From Chrysopilus asiliformis (Eukaryota > Arthropoda > Insecta > Diptera > Rhagionidae), in assembly GCA_964034945.1 (NCBI GenBank), contig OZ035961.1, positions 13,037,501 through 13,101,500 on the forward strand: 64,000 bases of DNA. Direction: 5' to 3'. The stretch's first letter is position 1. Every line of letters begins with the position of its first letter. Positions 1-10,620 of this stretch are shown piece after piece. The notes under the pieces are model-generated. The model saw only the letters and a program-made list of their open reading frames with translations. It did not search any database and was not told the origin of the DNA. The position numbers and the translations under genes are program-made.

Positions 1-79
1 TTCTTCCCTTAAAAAAGTATATTTTAGTTATTTATTTCATTAAAAATCAAGACAAATTTTATGTTTTGGCATTAATCGG

Positions 80-925
80 TTTTAAAAAACATAAGAAAAG
101 CCAACGCGCAATCGTGAAATACTCTATATAAAGCTTGATTCACACTACACGATGTACGGGGTACGACATGGAACTGGAACTGTATCCACACTGCACAAGG
201 TTTTGCTCATTCGTGTTTTGAGCTTCGTGAAGAACGCTGACATATTGCTAGCAGTGGCGGCGGTTTTATGTGTAAAACAAAAATCAAAAATTAGCAAACG
301 TAAAAAATGGCTCTCTAAATAATCTTTACTTTTTATTTTCCATACGCAAGGAAAACTTCGGTAAAGTTCAATAAATTCTAATACAAATTCTTTTGAAAAT
401 TACGAAAATCCGCCATTTCGAAATACCACTACGTCAATGGAAAACCCCGAACTGTTCCATCCACACCTACCATGTTGCCATGTACAAGGTTACCACGTAC
501 GAGGAAATTCAAACAGCTTCTGATTTTACTCACTAGGTGAAACCATATGTAAATTTCCCATCCAAACACTCGATGTTCGGGGTACGTGCCAACCTTGTAC
601 CCCGTACATCGTGTAGTGTGGATCATGCTTAAGGGCAGACAAAGTTCTTATAAAAAAAACCCCCATTTGTATGGGAGAGTAAAAAAAGAATGGTCCGACT
701 GGATTTTGATGTACGGAACGGTTATATTAAATTATATCCAAAACCTATCTTGTCTCTATAAATTTTTCAATGAGCAAATCACACAAAACTATTTCATTTG
801 TATGGTGGAGGAGGGAAGAAGTGGTCCAACTAGATTTTGAAGTATAGATTAGTTATGTAAAATCATATTCAAAGCACGTTTTACCGTCATATTTTTTTTA
901 AACTGTTTCGTTTGTGCGGGGAGGG
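80..925 (+). repeat. Dispersed repeat family, copy a (interrupted)
   Basis: It shares the phrases ACATAAGAAAAGC, AATACTCTATAT, GTATGGGAGAG and TGGTCCGACTGGATTTTGAT with copies near 8.1, 49.4 and 50.3 kb. The core is internally doubled: the ATTTTGATGTA...TAAAATCATATTC block occurs twice about 140 bp apart. The class is unknown; no coding capacity is seen. The nested element at 131-630 splits it. Confidence 0.65.
131..630. mobile_element. MITE-like element with ~34-bp inverted ends, nested in a dispersed repeat
   Basis: The left end AAGCTTGATTCACACTACAC (131-150), continuing GATGTACGGGGTAC, is matched inverted at 597-630 with about three mismatches. Degenerate copies of the GTACGGGGTAC motif lie inside. 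The flanks (AATACTCTATAT on the left, GCAGACAAA on the right) together rebuild the uninterrupted repeat seen near 8145-8165 and 49443-49465, showing insertion into that repeat. The target duplication is unclear. Confidence 0.75.
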
Positions 926-929
926 GAAG

Positions 930-1245
930 TAATGGCAGAGAACCAAATTTTGGTTGTTTAAATTGTAGGAAAAACTTCAATTGTTGGAAGTAAAATTTGG
1001 ACGCCTTTGTTCCTACAACGAAATTTGAGTTCTGCAGCCAATATTTAGTCCTAGCATACAAAATTTGTTTTAGGGAGTCAAAATTTGGTTGTCGGAACCA
1101 AAATTATGATTCCCAAAACTGAAATTTGGTTCCTGCAAACAAAATTTAGTTCCAGGTATCAAACTATGGTTGCACCAATTAAATTTTGGTAATTTCGGTT
1201 GCAACAACCAAATCCCTATTGCAGGAACGAAAGTTAGTTCGTTCC
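930..1245. repeat. Degenerate minisatellite, period about 21 bp
   Basis: Roughly a dozen imperfect units of the type AACCAAAATTTGGTTCCTG follow one another. Each carries a small palindrome (CCAAATTTTGG). The units differ at several positions, so the array is old. It directly follows dispersed repeat copy a. Confidence 0.6.
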
Positions 1246-2956
1246 AATAATATGTCTTTCATTAACGAATATCAGATCTCCACACATAAAATGAAACATC
1301 ATTTTTTTTTTTCAAATTGACATATTTATTTTATATTTTTTAATTAATATACGTTTGATATGCAGACAATTTAGATGCACCAAATGGAAATCGATTTTCA
1401 TCGTTAAATTAAACTTTAAATGAAATGTTGAATCCCTGTTGGTATCCATTCCCCCTGAATTTGAAATCAAATGCCCATTTAAGTAATTTCGTCCCAATAG
1501 AGCGCTACATTTTCACCTTCTGTTGAGTATTTATCACCCTCCTTTGAATCATGAAATCAACGATGGTTTTTATACCATCAATAAATACAAATCTCGTGAT
1601 TCCTTCATAAATCTGAACTGATATATCTTCATCTATCTACTCGTATATACATGTTTTGTGTTCGCTATTGTATACTAAAATCTACAATTTTAGCCAGATA
1701 TCAAAAAAGATTTGCTCTATTAACTCTCCCTCTGTTATTTCAATCCTGTAGTCCTTTTATTCAGTGGCGCAGAGGACCAAGAAGTAACCCCGCAGCGAGT
1801 AATTGGTCTGTAATCTTTTTGACAGATTGAATTTGGCTTTTGCTGGTTTTATTTTGACTGCATCCCCTTCTCTGGACCATAATATCCCATCAGGATAATA
1901 GAGGATATACAAATCTATCTATAGACTAATATGCAACTGTATTATGAACCAAGAATAGCATCAAACGGAAGTTATTTTACCAATTTTTTTCCTTATTTCA
2001 CTTCACTCATTCACTGATTCAGTTTTTCATTATCTTTTTAACTTTTTCCCTACACTTTCCTACTTATGCCAGTATTCGCCGTCTGTATGCCCAAAAAGAA
2101 CCAAACATAACTATAATAACACCGATTTCTGTATAGTTTAACATCATTTTCACAAAATTGTGGTTAAAAGTGAAGAGGATTTCTTATTTCTTTCCTACTC
2201 TTTATGCTGACATACATATTTCTCTCTTTTAGTTTTTTTCAAGGACTTATCCAAAAGATAAAAGGGTGCTGAAGTGTGAAATTAGAGATTAGGATTTTCT
2301 TCCTTATATAGTTGTCTATTATCGTTCAGTTCAAGGAGGAGAAAAATTCTGATGCCATCATGTAAAAACAGAAATGATTTTTTTTGTCGGGCAAAATGGA
2401 GCCAACTTCATAAGCCAGTCTGTATGAAATGAAAACTCTGGGGAATAAAAGCTTATTACGGGTACTTTTAGTGAATAATAATTTTTGTGCGGTTCAAAAG
2501 ATTATTTTTTTTTTGGTTAGAGTCAGAGATACTCTTAAGAAGATATGCTTATCGCAATTTTAAGTAAAAAATTGTAATGGTATACTGGAACAAAAAATTG
2601 TAAAGGACCAAAAAATTTTGTAAAAATAAGGAATATCGTCTAAGTTTTATCACGTGACCGTGAATTTCTTAAAATACTCGGTAATGTGAACAGCTTTTTT
2701 TATTTTTTCAAAAAAGAACTCTTTTTTATACTCTGTATGTACAATATGTACTCAAAGGATACATGTACTGGTTCCTGTACTATTACTGCTTTTTTTGAGC
2801 GTTTTATTATAATTATCGCTTCGGATCAGAAAACTTTTCGCCTGCGGCGCAAATCTCATAAACTTATTACTGTACTTTTCGAGCATAATCTTATAATTCT
2901 TACCAAGTATATTTCTACGATACAGTTTTCGCCAACATTTTATATACAATGATATA
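1246..2956. other. Intergenic, no recognised feature
   Basis: AT-rich sequence with poly-T runs. The short open frames lack codon bias, motifs or splice context. Nothing could be supported here. Confidence 0.6.
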
Positions 2957-3512
2957 GGGTCTTTCAATAAGGACATAACAATTTTGTATTTTAATAAAAA
3001 CGCACCCTAAAACTTTTTTTATGGTCTGGCAATGCTAAAACGTCAGTCAAGGTTTACATTTTTATCATGGTGAAGTTCACGAACGAGCAATGCCACACAG
3101 CTGGTCAAACAATTGATCTTTGGAGGAGAAGTTCGATAATCGTGTAATCTCGAGAAATGGTCCGGTCGAATGGCCACCTCGCTCATGCGATTTAACGCCG
3201 TTGGATTTCTTTTTATGGGGTTATGTTAAGTCGTTGGTTTATGCCAACAAGCCAACAACGTTAGAGGAACTCAGCAGCAATATCGAACGCGAAATTGCCA
3301 ACGTTCCGGCCGATATGTGTGGAAGAGTGGTGGAAAATTGGCTCCAAAGAATCAATCAGCAAAAGTGCTCGCGGTGGCCATATGAACGACATCGAATTTC
3401 ATACTTAAATGTAAAATGTCCACTTCACCTGGAATAAATTTCAGCCCGACATCTCAATTATTCTGTGTTTTATTTAAATACAAAATTGTTATGTCCTTGT
3501 TGAAAGGTCCGA
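2957..3512 (+). mobile_element. Internally deleted Tc1/mariner-superfamily element, copy 1
   Basis: The ends GGGTCTTTCAATAAGGACAT and, inverted, CCTTTCAACAAGGACATAAC extend about 30 bp inward. From 3067 the plus strand reads MVKFTNEQ and then jumps into CHTAGQTIDL of the catalytic region. A frameshift follows, then a frame with VISRNGPVEWPPRSCDLT and LDFFLWGYVKS, the C-terminal block of a DDE transposase family common in insects (often with a DUF4817-type N-terminus). Most of the transposase is deleted, so it is non-autonomous. The outer boundaries are uncertain by a few bases. Confidence 0.85.
3067..3437 (+). pseudogene. Transposase remnant of copy 1
   Basis: The N-terminal MVKFTNEQ is fused by deletion to a C-terminal third. 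The frame shifts near 3118 and then runs open to a stop at 3437. It retains the DLTPLDFFLWGY block and a tail ending near NWLQRI. It lacks the DNA-binding domain and most of the catalytic core. Confidence 0.85.
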
Positions 3513-4892
3513 TATAAGGGTGTACGCGGGAAAAAACTATTGAGGAAAGACTATTTTAAAAATGACAGACTATTTCACATAATCACTCACATTTACATTT
3601 TAATTTTTTTCTTTTACAATATCCCTTACACTTTAAACGGCATTTCATGTAAAAAAAAAAAACAAAAAAAAATCACTACTACAAATTGTTAAAAGCCACT
3701 GCAAAACACGGAATGCAACCAATGCCAATAAATTGCAGTGAAATCCGCTTTTCCCTACTGCAATTTAGTTCGTCCAATTCATAAAATGCAAATGGGAAAT
3801 TTATGCTTTAACAAAAAGTAATTCAGCATAAATTACTCTCAATTCCCTAAATAATAAAAAGTACTTTGCTAAAATCAAAACGATGAATTTTCTATTTACC
3901 AGCAGCACGAAAATGCGAAATTCTCGTTACAAACAATGAGGAAAACGTTGAAAAATCCTCTACCCACAAAAAACAGTCAAATCGAACCACTCTATGGTAT
4001 ATGCAATATTGCAATCTCCGGTTTATATAATTCTCCTCCTTCTCCTCTTTATAATACGAAGTATTAATTTTTTTTTGAATGTGCAGAATAAATGGAAACC
4101 AAAACATTTAAACCAATGATTGCTTCTATCACTTCTGATTCAGGAAAGTTTTGTATTACCAGATTCTAATATCGATTTGAACATATGCAAGGTTTTTTTT
4201 TTTCATTTTTCCAACCAAATGGAACCCTTAGACGTCGTCGTTTTGAAATCGATCCCGAATGAATTTTTCTTACTGGCGATATTGAAAACATCACTATTTC
4301 AATATCTATGCTGGCAGCACTTGTCCTAAAGTGCATTTGCCTTTTGGGAGTTATGAAACTGAAAAGAAACAAAAGGGCCTTAAATTGAACAGCATTGATT
4401 GCCTGATAGAACAATTTTGTACTTTTCTTCCCATTTTATTCAACATTTTTCCTATCAATATGTAGTCGAATTCAGAAATCATTTTGCGATGAAAACAAAT
4501 CTACAGACTTCTTTTCTTGCAGGAATATTACAAGTTTTTTCCCTCACAGTTCAAATTTAGCCATTTATTTTAAGTAAAGTGCAATGAATCTGATGAAAGG
4601 GCTGTTTTTTTTAAATAAATTTTCATCCCTTTCTTCCTTTCAAATACCACTTTACAGGAGAATTTTCATTTTTCCCAATGAATCAACATTTTTTTTTGTT
4701 TTGTTTTCAGATAAAATCTTTTCACAAAACAAAAAGTTTTAATATAGCCTCTTTGTCCGCATTTACTCAAGTGAGCAAACCCACATTTAAACAGTAATGC
4801 GTTAAAAGATTTCTAATAAACCGTTTTCAAATGTTAGTTCTAAAAAACATTGTGAAAAATTTAATGTAAACAGGATATGATTTTCTTATATC
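3513..4892. other. Spacer between the two inverted transposon copies
   Basis: About 1.4 kb of AT-rich DNA with no supported gene. It would form the loop if the flanking inverted copies paired in a transcript. Confidence 0.6.
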
Positions 4893-5433
4893 GGGTCTTT
4901 CAACAAGGACATAACAATTTTGTATTTAAATAAAACACAGAATAATTGAGATATCGGGCTGAAATTTATTCCAGGTATAGTGGGCATGTTATATTTAAGT
5001 ATGAAATTCGATGTCGTTCATATGGCCACCGAGAGCACGTTTGCTGATTGATTCTTTGGAGCCAATTTTCCACCACTCCGGCCGGAACGTTGGCAATTTC
5101 GCGTTCGGTATTGTTCCTGAGCTCCTCTAACGTTGTTGGCTTGTTGGCTTAAACCAACGACTTAACATAACCCCATAAAAAGAAATCCAACGGCGTTAAA
5201 TCGTATGAGCGAGGTGGCCATTCGACCGGACCATTTCTCGAGATTACACGATTGCGACCACCGACTCAGAATTTCGATAGTAAGTTTTGATAATTTTCAA
5301 ACGTTGCTTGTTCGTGAACTTCACCATGATAAAAATGTAAACCTTGACTGACGTTTTAGCATTGTCAGATCATAAAAAATTTAGGGTGCGTTTTATTAAA
5401 ATACAAAATTGTTATGTCCTTGTTGAAAGACCC
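4893..5433 (-). mobile_element. Internally deleted Tc1/mariner-superfamily element, copy 2 (inverted)
   Basis: It has the same terminal sequences as copy 1, in opposite orientation. Read on the minus strand it starts MVKFTNKQRLKIIKTYY and continues for about 25 residues (more N-terminus than copy 1). It is then joined directly to the VISRNG...DLTPLDFFLWGYVKS region, with an in-frame stop after KSLV. The deletion endpoints differ from copy 1, so the two arose by separate internal deletions of related parents. Confidence 0.85.
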
Positions 5434-5654
5434 TTTATCACAGTTCCGCTTCACAGTGTACAAATTGTGAGATATCTTGTGTGCGGTAAAATATATCGCC
5501 AGAAAAGCATTTTCAATGTTAAAATTTAGCGTTGAGGACTAGTTTTTAAAAGCTTTCATATAGTTTACCTTCGTGTTTGTCTGTCTGTCTTTCAGGGTAA
5601 AATACTACAATCTAATTTTTACCCACTTCTACTAATCCGATTGACCAGAAACTG

Positions 5655-5711
5655 GCAACATTAAGGCAAGGTGAGGCTCAGTCCCATTTCCTCACCTTGC
5701 CTAAATGTTGC
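5655..5711. repeat. Hairpin, 22-bp arms
   Basis: The left arm GCAACATTAAGGCAAGGTGA (5655-5676 in full) pairs with 5690-5711 with one mismatch around a 13-base loop. It is GC-richer than its surroundings. No element ends or coding context were seen. Confidence 0.7.
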
Positions 5712-7949
5712 AAGCTTCTGTCAGAATTAGGCGGACAATTTGAACCAATGTGAACAGGCTGATTGACTTGAAATTTTTATGCATACGTAAGTTCGATGAC
5801 AATACAATATTTTCTCTACTTCGTCCTTGTAAGGATAAGGGAAGGTCCTGTAAGGATAATGTGATTATCCTTTTCCTTAAATTTTCCGGAAAAAAATCTC
5901 ATCTGGGGGTTTTTGGAGTCGTTGAATTTGATTCTAAAGTCAAAAAGTCCGTAAGGATATCTCAAAGACAAGGATATGTTTCAAAGACTAAAGAGTATAT
6001 AATCAGTCCACGTTATACTTTCAACTATTAAAACTAACTCTCTGGATTAAATATATTTTCATTGCTTTAATCTTTATTTTTTTTAAAGTACCAGTCATCA
6101 TTTTCCGTATATCAAGTTCTTATTTCAACTATTGACTGATACGGAAATTCCAACATTATACTCTATGTTTTAGTCCTTTCATAATTTATTTACCAATAAA
6201 AAAAGTTCTACCTATAAACTTCTTGAAATATTATATTTTTTCCAAATTTAAGTGAACATTTATATTACGTTATTCACAAAATTATACCAAACTTTTCCCA
6301 GTTCCATTGCGTTCATTTACTGAAACTTTGTGCACAGTTTAATAAGTTGAAATTTACGAAAACTACGTTATGCTTTTATATTCATAAATTTTCACAAAAA
6401 ATTCATCCCCCAAAAAATTATCCGTATGTAGTTCAAACAGCATACGAGTATGTAATTTTTACCACGTTGTGTCTGATATTTCAATGGATAATGCCTATAT
6501 GAAAGCAAATCTCCCACCCACAATTTGCATTCACTTCTTACACAGTGGGTAGAAACATTTTTCCCTGTTTACCTTTCCCGCTCAACATTGCGTTAAATAG
6601 ACGTTGACTTGAAATATATCATAATCAAGTTTCGCATAAAAGCTTCTCCCTTAACTTCTCAGGATCGAGAATGGAATGGTCTGATGTTCTATGAGTTTAG
6701 AGGTGGAATGTGGCACGAAAAAATCATGCGGGAAATCAAATTTCCCAGGAATCGTTATCCACCGTCAAATATTTGTGCGCATGTTGACTATATTAGGCAA
6801 AATGAAAGATATCTTTTATTTTCAAATGTTTTTTTTTATTTTTCCGTTCCCACATTTTTTAAAATAACACATTTCTATGCTTTACTGAAAATTTCATCAA
6901 AACGGTGATGTTTTTTATAAAATATCGAGAAAAGGGTTCATATAATAAATTTTACAAAAATAAATTTTACAAAAAAAAACTTTAAAGATATTATACCACC
7001 ATGATTCGAAATAAATTTCAACAGAAAATGGAAAATACTTCTACCGTTCCCAAAAAAGAAAACTCCAAATGTGCATTTATTTTCTACCCATAATTTTTGG
7101 ATTTGCCAAAAACTTTTTTACGATTTATTTTTTATGTTCTCTAAGTCCTTCAATAAATGATTACAGGCGGGCACAATTGCCAGCAAAAGGATGAACTGAT
7201 GCCAAGTTTTCTCATATGTTAGACAAAAAAGCACATGTCGGATTTTTTTTTGCGGGTTATGGTAAAAATAGCGAAAAAGAAAACGATTTCACCTTTTTTT
7301 TTATAAAACCGGGGATGAGTTAATGTATCTCATCCCCAATTCTATTCAGCACATAAAAAATTCTATAGCGGGACTTGTCGGGTATTTTATCTTTAGCTTC
7401 AACGTAATAAAAAAAAACCCCTAACCAGAGAATATGTTGGATGACTGAGTTAAAAGATAAATTACTGTAAAATCCGTGGGGGTCTCATGGTACAGCATTC
7501 AGTCTAAAGCAACCATTTAACTTAATAGCAAAAAAGAGTGAATGCTTTTAATGCTAATGAGATAATGTTTTCCAGCTTGGATTTCAGTCTACTTTTATGA
7601 GTAATATTTATTTATTTGCCTTTTCTTTTTTATGTCTAAGTATTTCAGGAAAATGCTTTTTAGGCTAGAAATTAAATTTGTTTAACTGTAAAACCATTTA
7701 TTATACTTAAAAATTCATTAAAATTTTGCTTACTGCCAACAATTCAAAACAACGCATTGTCAAATATATTTAATTGTTTATTAGTATTATTTTTTCAAAC
7801 GTTTATTTTCGTGTATAAGAGTTTTTTACATCCACAAAACTATTTTATCTGCACTAAATATTTTGAAAAACACTCCTAGATGCGCACTGTTGTGATAAGT
7901 GTCAAACATTGTGCTAAGGTGGCAAATGAAGTCGAAGCTTAGATTACTT
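5712..7949. other. Intergenic, no recognised feature
   Basis: AT-rich DNA with poly-A/T tracts; open frames here are short and unlike protein. No gene could be supported. Confidence 0.55.
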
Positions 7950-8695
7950 ACTTACATCTACTTAAATTTACTTCGATACACGCTACAATACTGTTTTACG
8001 CGTTTCAAAAACTTCACCTGCCACTTTATCGCCACGCTAAGTGTTTATCATCGCAGTGCGCGCCTGGGCTTTTATTATTTTTTATGGATGTTTTCAGAAT
8101 TAAAACATAAGAAAAGCTACAATTGCCAGGCGCAATCGTCAAATACTCTATATGAAAACAGACAAATTTTTAATGAAAAAAAAGCATTTGTATAGGAGAG
8201 GGGGAATGGAATTGTCCGATTGGATTTTGATGTGTGGAATGTAACATCATAGTTCAAACACATTTCGTCTTCATAAATTTCTCGATACTATTCACCGTTT
8301 TCGAGAAAACAGAAAACAAGTATTCGATGTGTATGACAGAGGGGAGAAGGAGTGGTCCTACTGGATTTTGATATATAGATACGTGATGTAAAATCATATT
8401 CTAAGCACATTTTGCCATTAGAAATTTTTCAATACAACTCACCGTTTTCGAGGAAATTGTAAAAAACTGTCCCGTTCAAGAGTACGAGAAACGCCACTGT
8501 AAAAAAATTCAAGTCTTTAGCTCAATCCCTTCGAAAGTTATGGTGTTCACGGACAGACAGACAGACGAACAGACAGACGGACGGACGGACATGCGGAAAT
8601 CAAAATCTTTTGCCATCACAAACACCCTGATGTTGTTCATTTTTGTATCCGACAATTGGTTCGATGCGTTACAAACGGTATACTAAAACTAATAT
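7950..8695 (+). repeat. Dispersed repeat family, copy b (longest)
   Basis: It starts near CGATACACGCTACAATACTG, passes GCAGTGCGCGCCTGGGCTT, ACATAAGAAAAGC, TACTCTATATG and two ATTTTGAT core blocks. It ends with a (GACA/GACG)n stretch at about 8552-8592 and the tail GGTTCGATGCGTTACAAACG. It shares its 5' part with 10430-10620 and its core and tail with 49396-49885. No open reading frame of note; class unknown. Confidence 0.7.
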
Positions 8696-10429
8696 AAAAA
8701 GTCCTCCCAGCAAATCTGTTCTGCGAAATCCTCTAGGAGCCTCCTTTAGATTTAGGATCTAGTTGACCTTTATCAGAAACAGTTTCAACTTATGAGTTTT
8801 AAAGTGATTTTTAGAAGTTCGAAGAAACACAAAAACATTTGAAGAAGAAAAAAACAGAATATTTCCCTAATTTTAAAAAATTTAACTTTTTTATCAACAA
8901 AAATTATTTAATAAAAAAAATTGTGAACTTATTTCTCCATCGTTAATTACTAGTTTAACGAATCACTAAACATCGTGTTTCACTCAACAATAAGCATCGC
9001 AGAGTGCTGAATAAAGGATGTTCGCCTGGGATTTCAAGAGGGTGGCAATATCAGCTGGAATGGTTTGTATCCCATTTAAAAATCTTGATAATAAATTGTA
9101 GGCGCAGTCAAGCTGTCCTATCAACATGAATTTATACGCGATGTTTGCTGTGGTAACCCGAGGGTATATAAAACATCCGGGAAAGAGTTTTATTCACTAT
9201 TAAGCAACAAAACATGTAGTTACGATTAATTGCAACTCAAATACGCGGAATATCGTGTACGGTTGATACACAGATACAGCACTAGATATCTATGCTATCA
9301 GCACAAAAGTTACTCTAGTTTATTGCCAGATGATATTGTCTGATGATCACTGAATGACTAAATATCTGGTTCGTTGATGGTTGGATTGCATTTTGCATTG
9401 AATTTTCCTGCGATGGAGCACAATTTAACGGACGAAACCCCTCGGATTTTACATCGATCGCGAATTTAACAATTGTTGCGTTATTCTCTACTGCATAATA
9501 GATTCAGATCCAACAACTGAACTCCCACGGCACAATGATGTCGACTGAGTTGTACAACACAATGTTTTTCCAAAAAAAAAAATTTGTTTTTTTCTACCAT
9601 GACTGGTGCACTGTATTGGGGATAATGTTTTATAAACGTTAATAAAAGCATAAATCACTAGAGGAAAAATCGTTTCAATATGGCGTTTTATATTCAGAGT
9701 TAATGCACGGAAACGCATCCTTTTTAGAAATATATTTCCTATTGTGAAAGTTTAACGACTGCAACTGTTATTGATAATTCGAACGATTGAAGGCTATGCT
9801 ACATACACATTATATCGAAACGTTGTTTTCCCACTATTGGCCTTTTGTTTAAATTATAAAAAAAAATCCTATCTATCTTTTGTATGATGAGTGCCTATTG
9901 ATTAAGTTTTGGAAATGTCAATTGAGAGTTTCCATTTAGTTGTTTTTAAGCGGAAAAATCTAAATAACAGAGGCACAGGATTGCAAAAAAGTTTTTTGTA
10001 TGAAATTACGATTTAAATCAATCCCATTATGTATTAAATATAATTTGTGTTTGATTGAATCCAATTATATTTTAAATATTGCAATAAAAAAGCTGCTCAT
10101 AAAATACGTCACACTTTTAAAAGGGAGGGATTTGCAAGAACGCGTCAGCAGTTCAAAAATCCCCACAAAAAAACTGCGAAGAAGTGTGAAATTAAACGTA
10201 TTTTGTGTACAGTCGATAAGATAACTTTAAGCGAATTCTTCTTGCAGTTTCAGATCAAACTCTAACACCGCAACTCTAATTCGGAGTTTGGCATTTCTCA
10301 AAAAACAAGAAAAAGCATGGAACAAATTTAAACTGATTTTGGTATATTTTCCTTTACTTGCCACTCCCGTAAGACATTTGTGCCCAAATAATATTCATCT
10401 TCACTAGATGAAGATAAATCTCATATATA
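8696..10429. other. Intergenic with one promoter-like site
   Basis: No supported coding sequence. The only signal is the TATA-type motif listed separately at 9165. Confidence 0.5.
9165..9200 (+). promoter_or_regulatory. TATA-box-like core promoter candidate
   Basis: TATATAAAA (9165-9173) in a locally GC-richer setting (ACCCGAGGG before, CATCCGGG after) is followed about 28 bases later by TTCACT, an initiator-like site. No open reading frame follows. It could be a fortuitous motif or part of an old LTR. Confidence 0.25.
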
Positions 10430-10620
10430 AATATAATACAAAGAAGATTTCGATAAACGCTACCATACTAAGTTTTCACTGTTTCAAAAACTCCACTTAT
10501 CAGTTTAGTACCAGACTAGATACTAGATACTTACCAGCGCAGTGCGCGCTTGGGCTTAGGAGGAATTTTTACGACCTGAAAGCATCCATAAAAGACATGA
10601 AAAAACAACAACAGAAACTA
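10430..10620 (+). repeat. Dispersed repeat family, copy c (5' part only)
   Basis: It matches copy b in ACGCTACCATACT, GTTTCAAAAACTCCAC and GCGCAGTGCGCGCTTGGGCT, then stops before the core. A 5' fragment of the same family. Confidence 0.6.
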
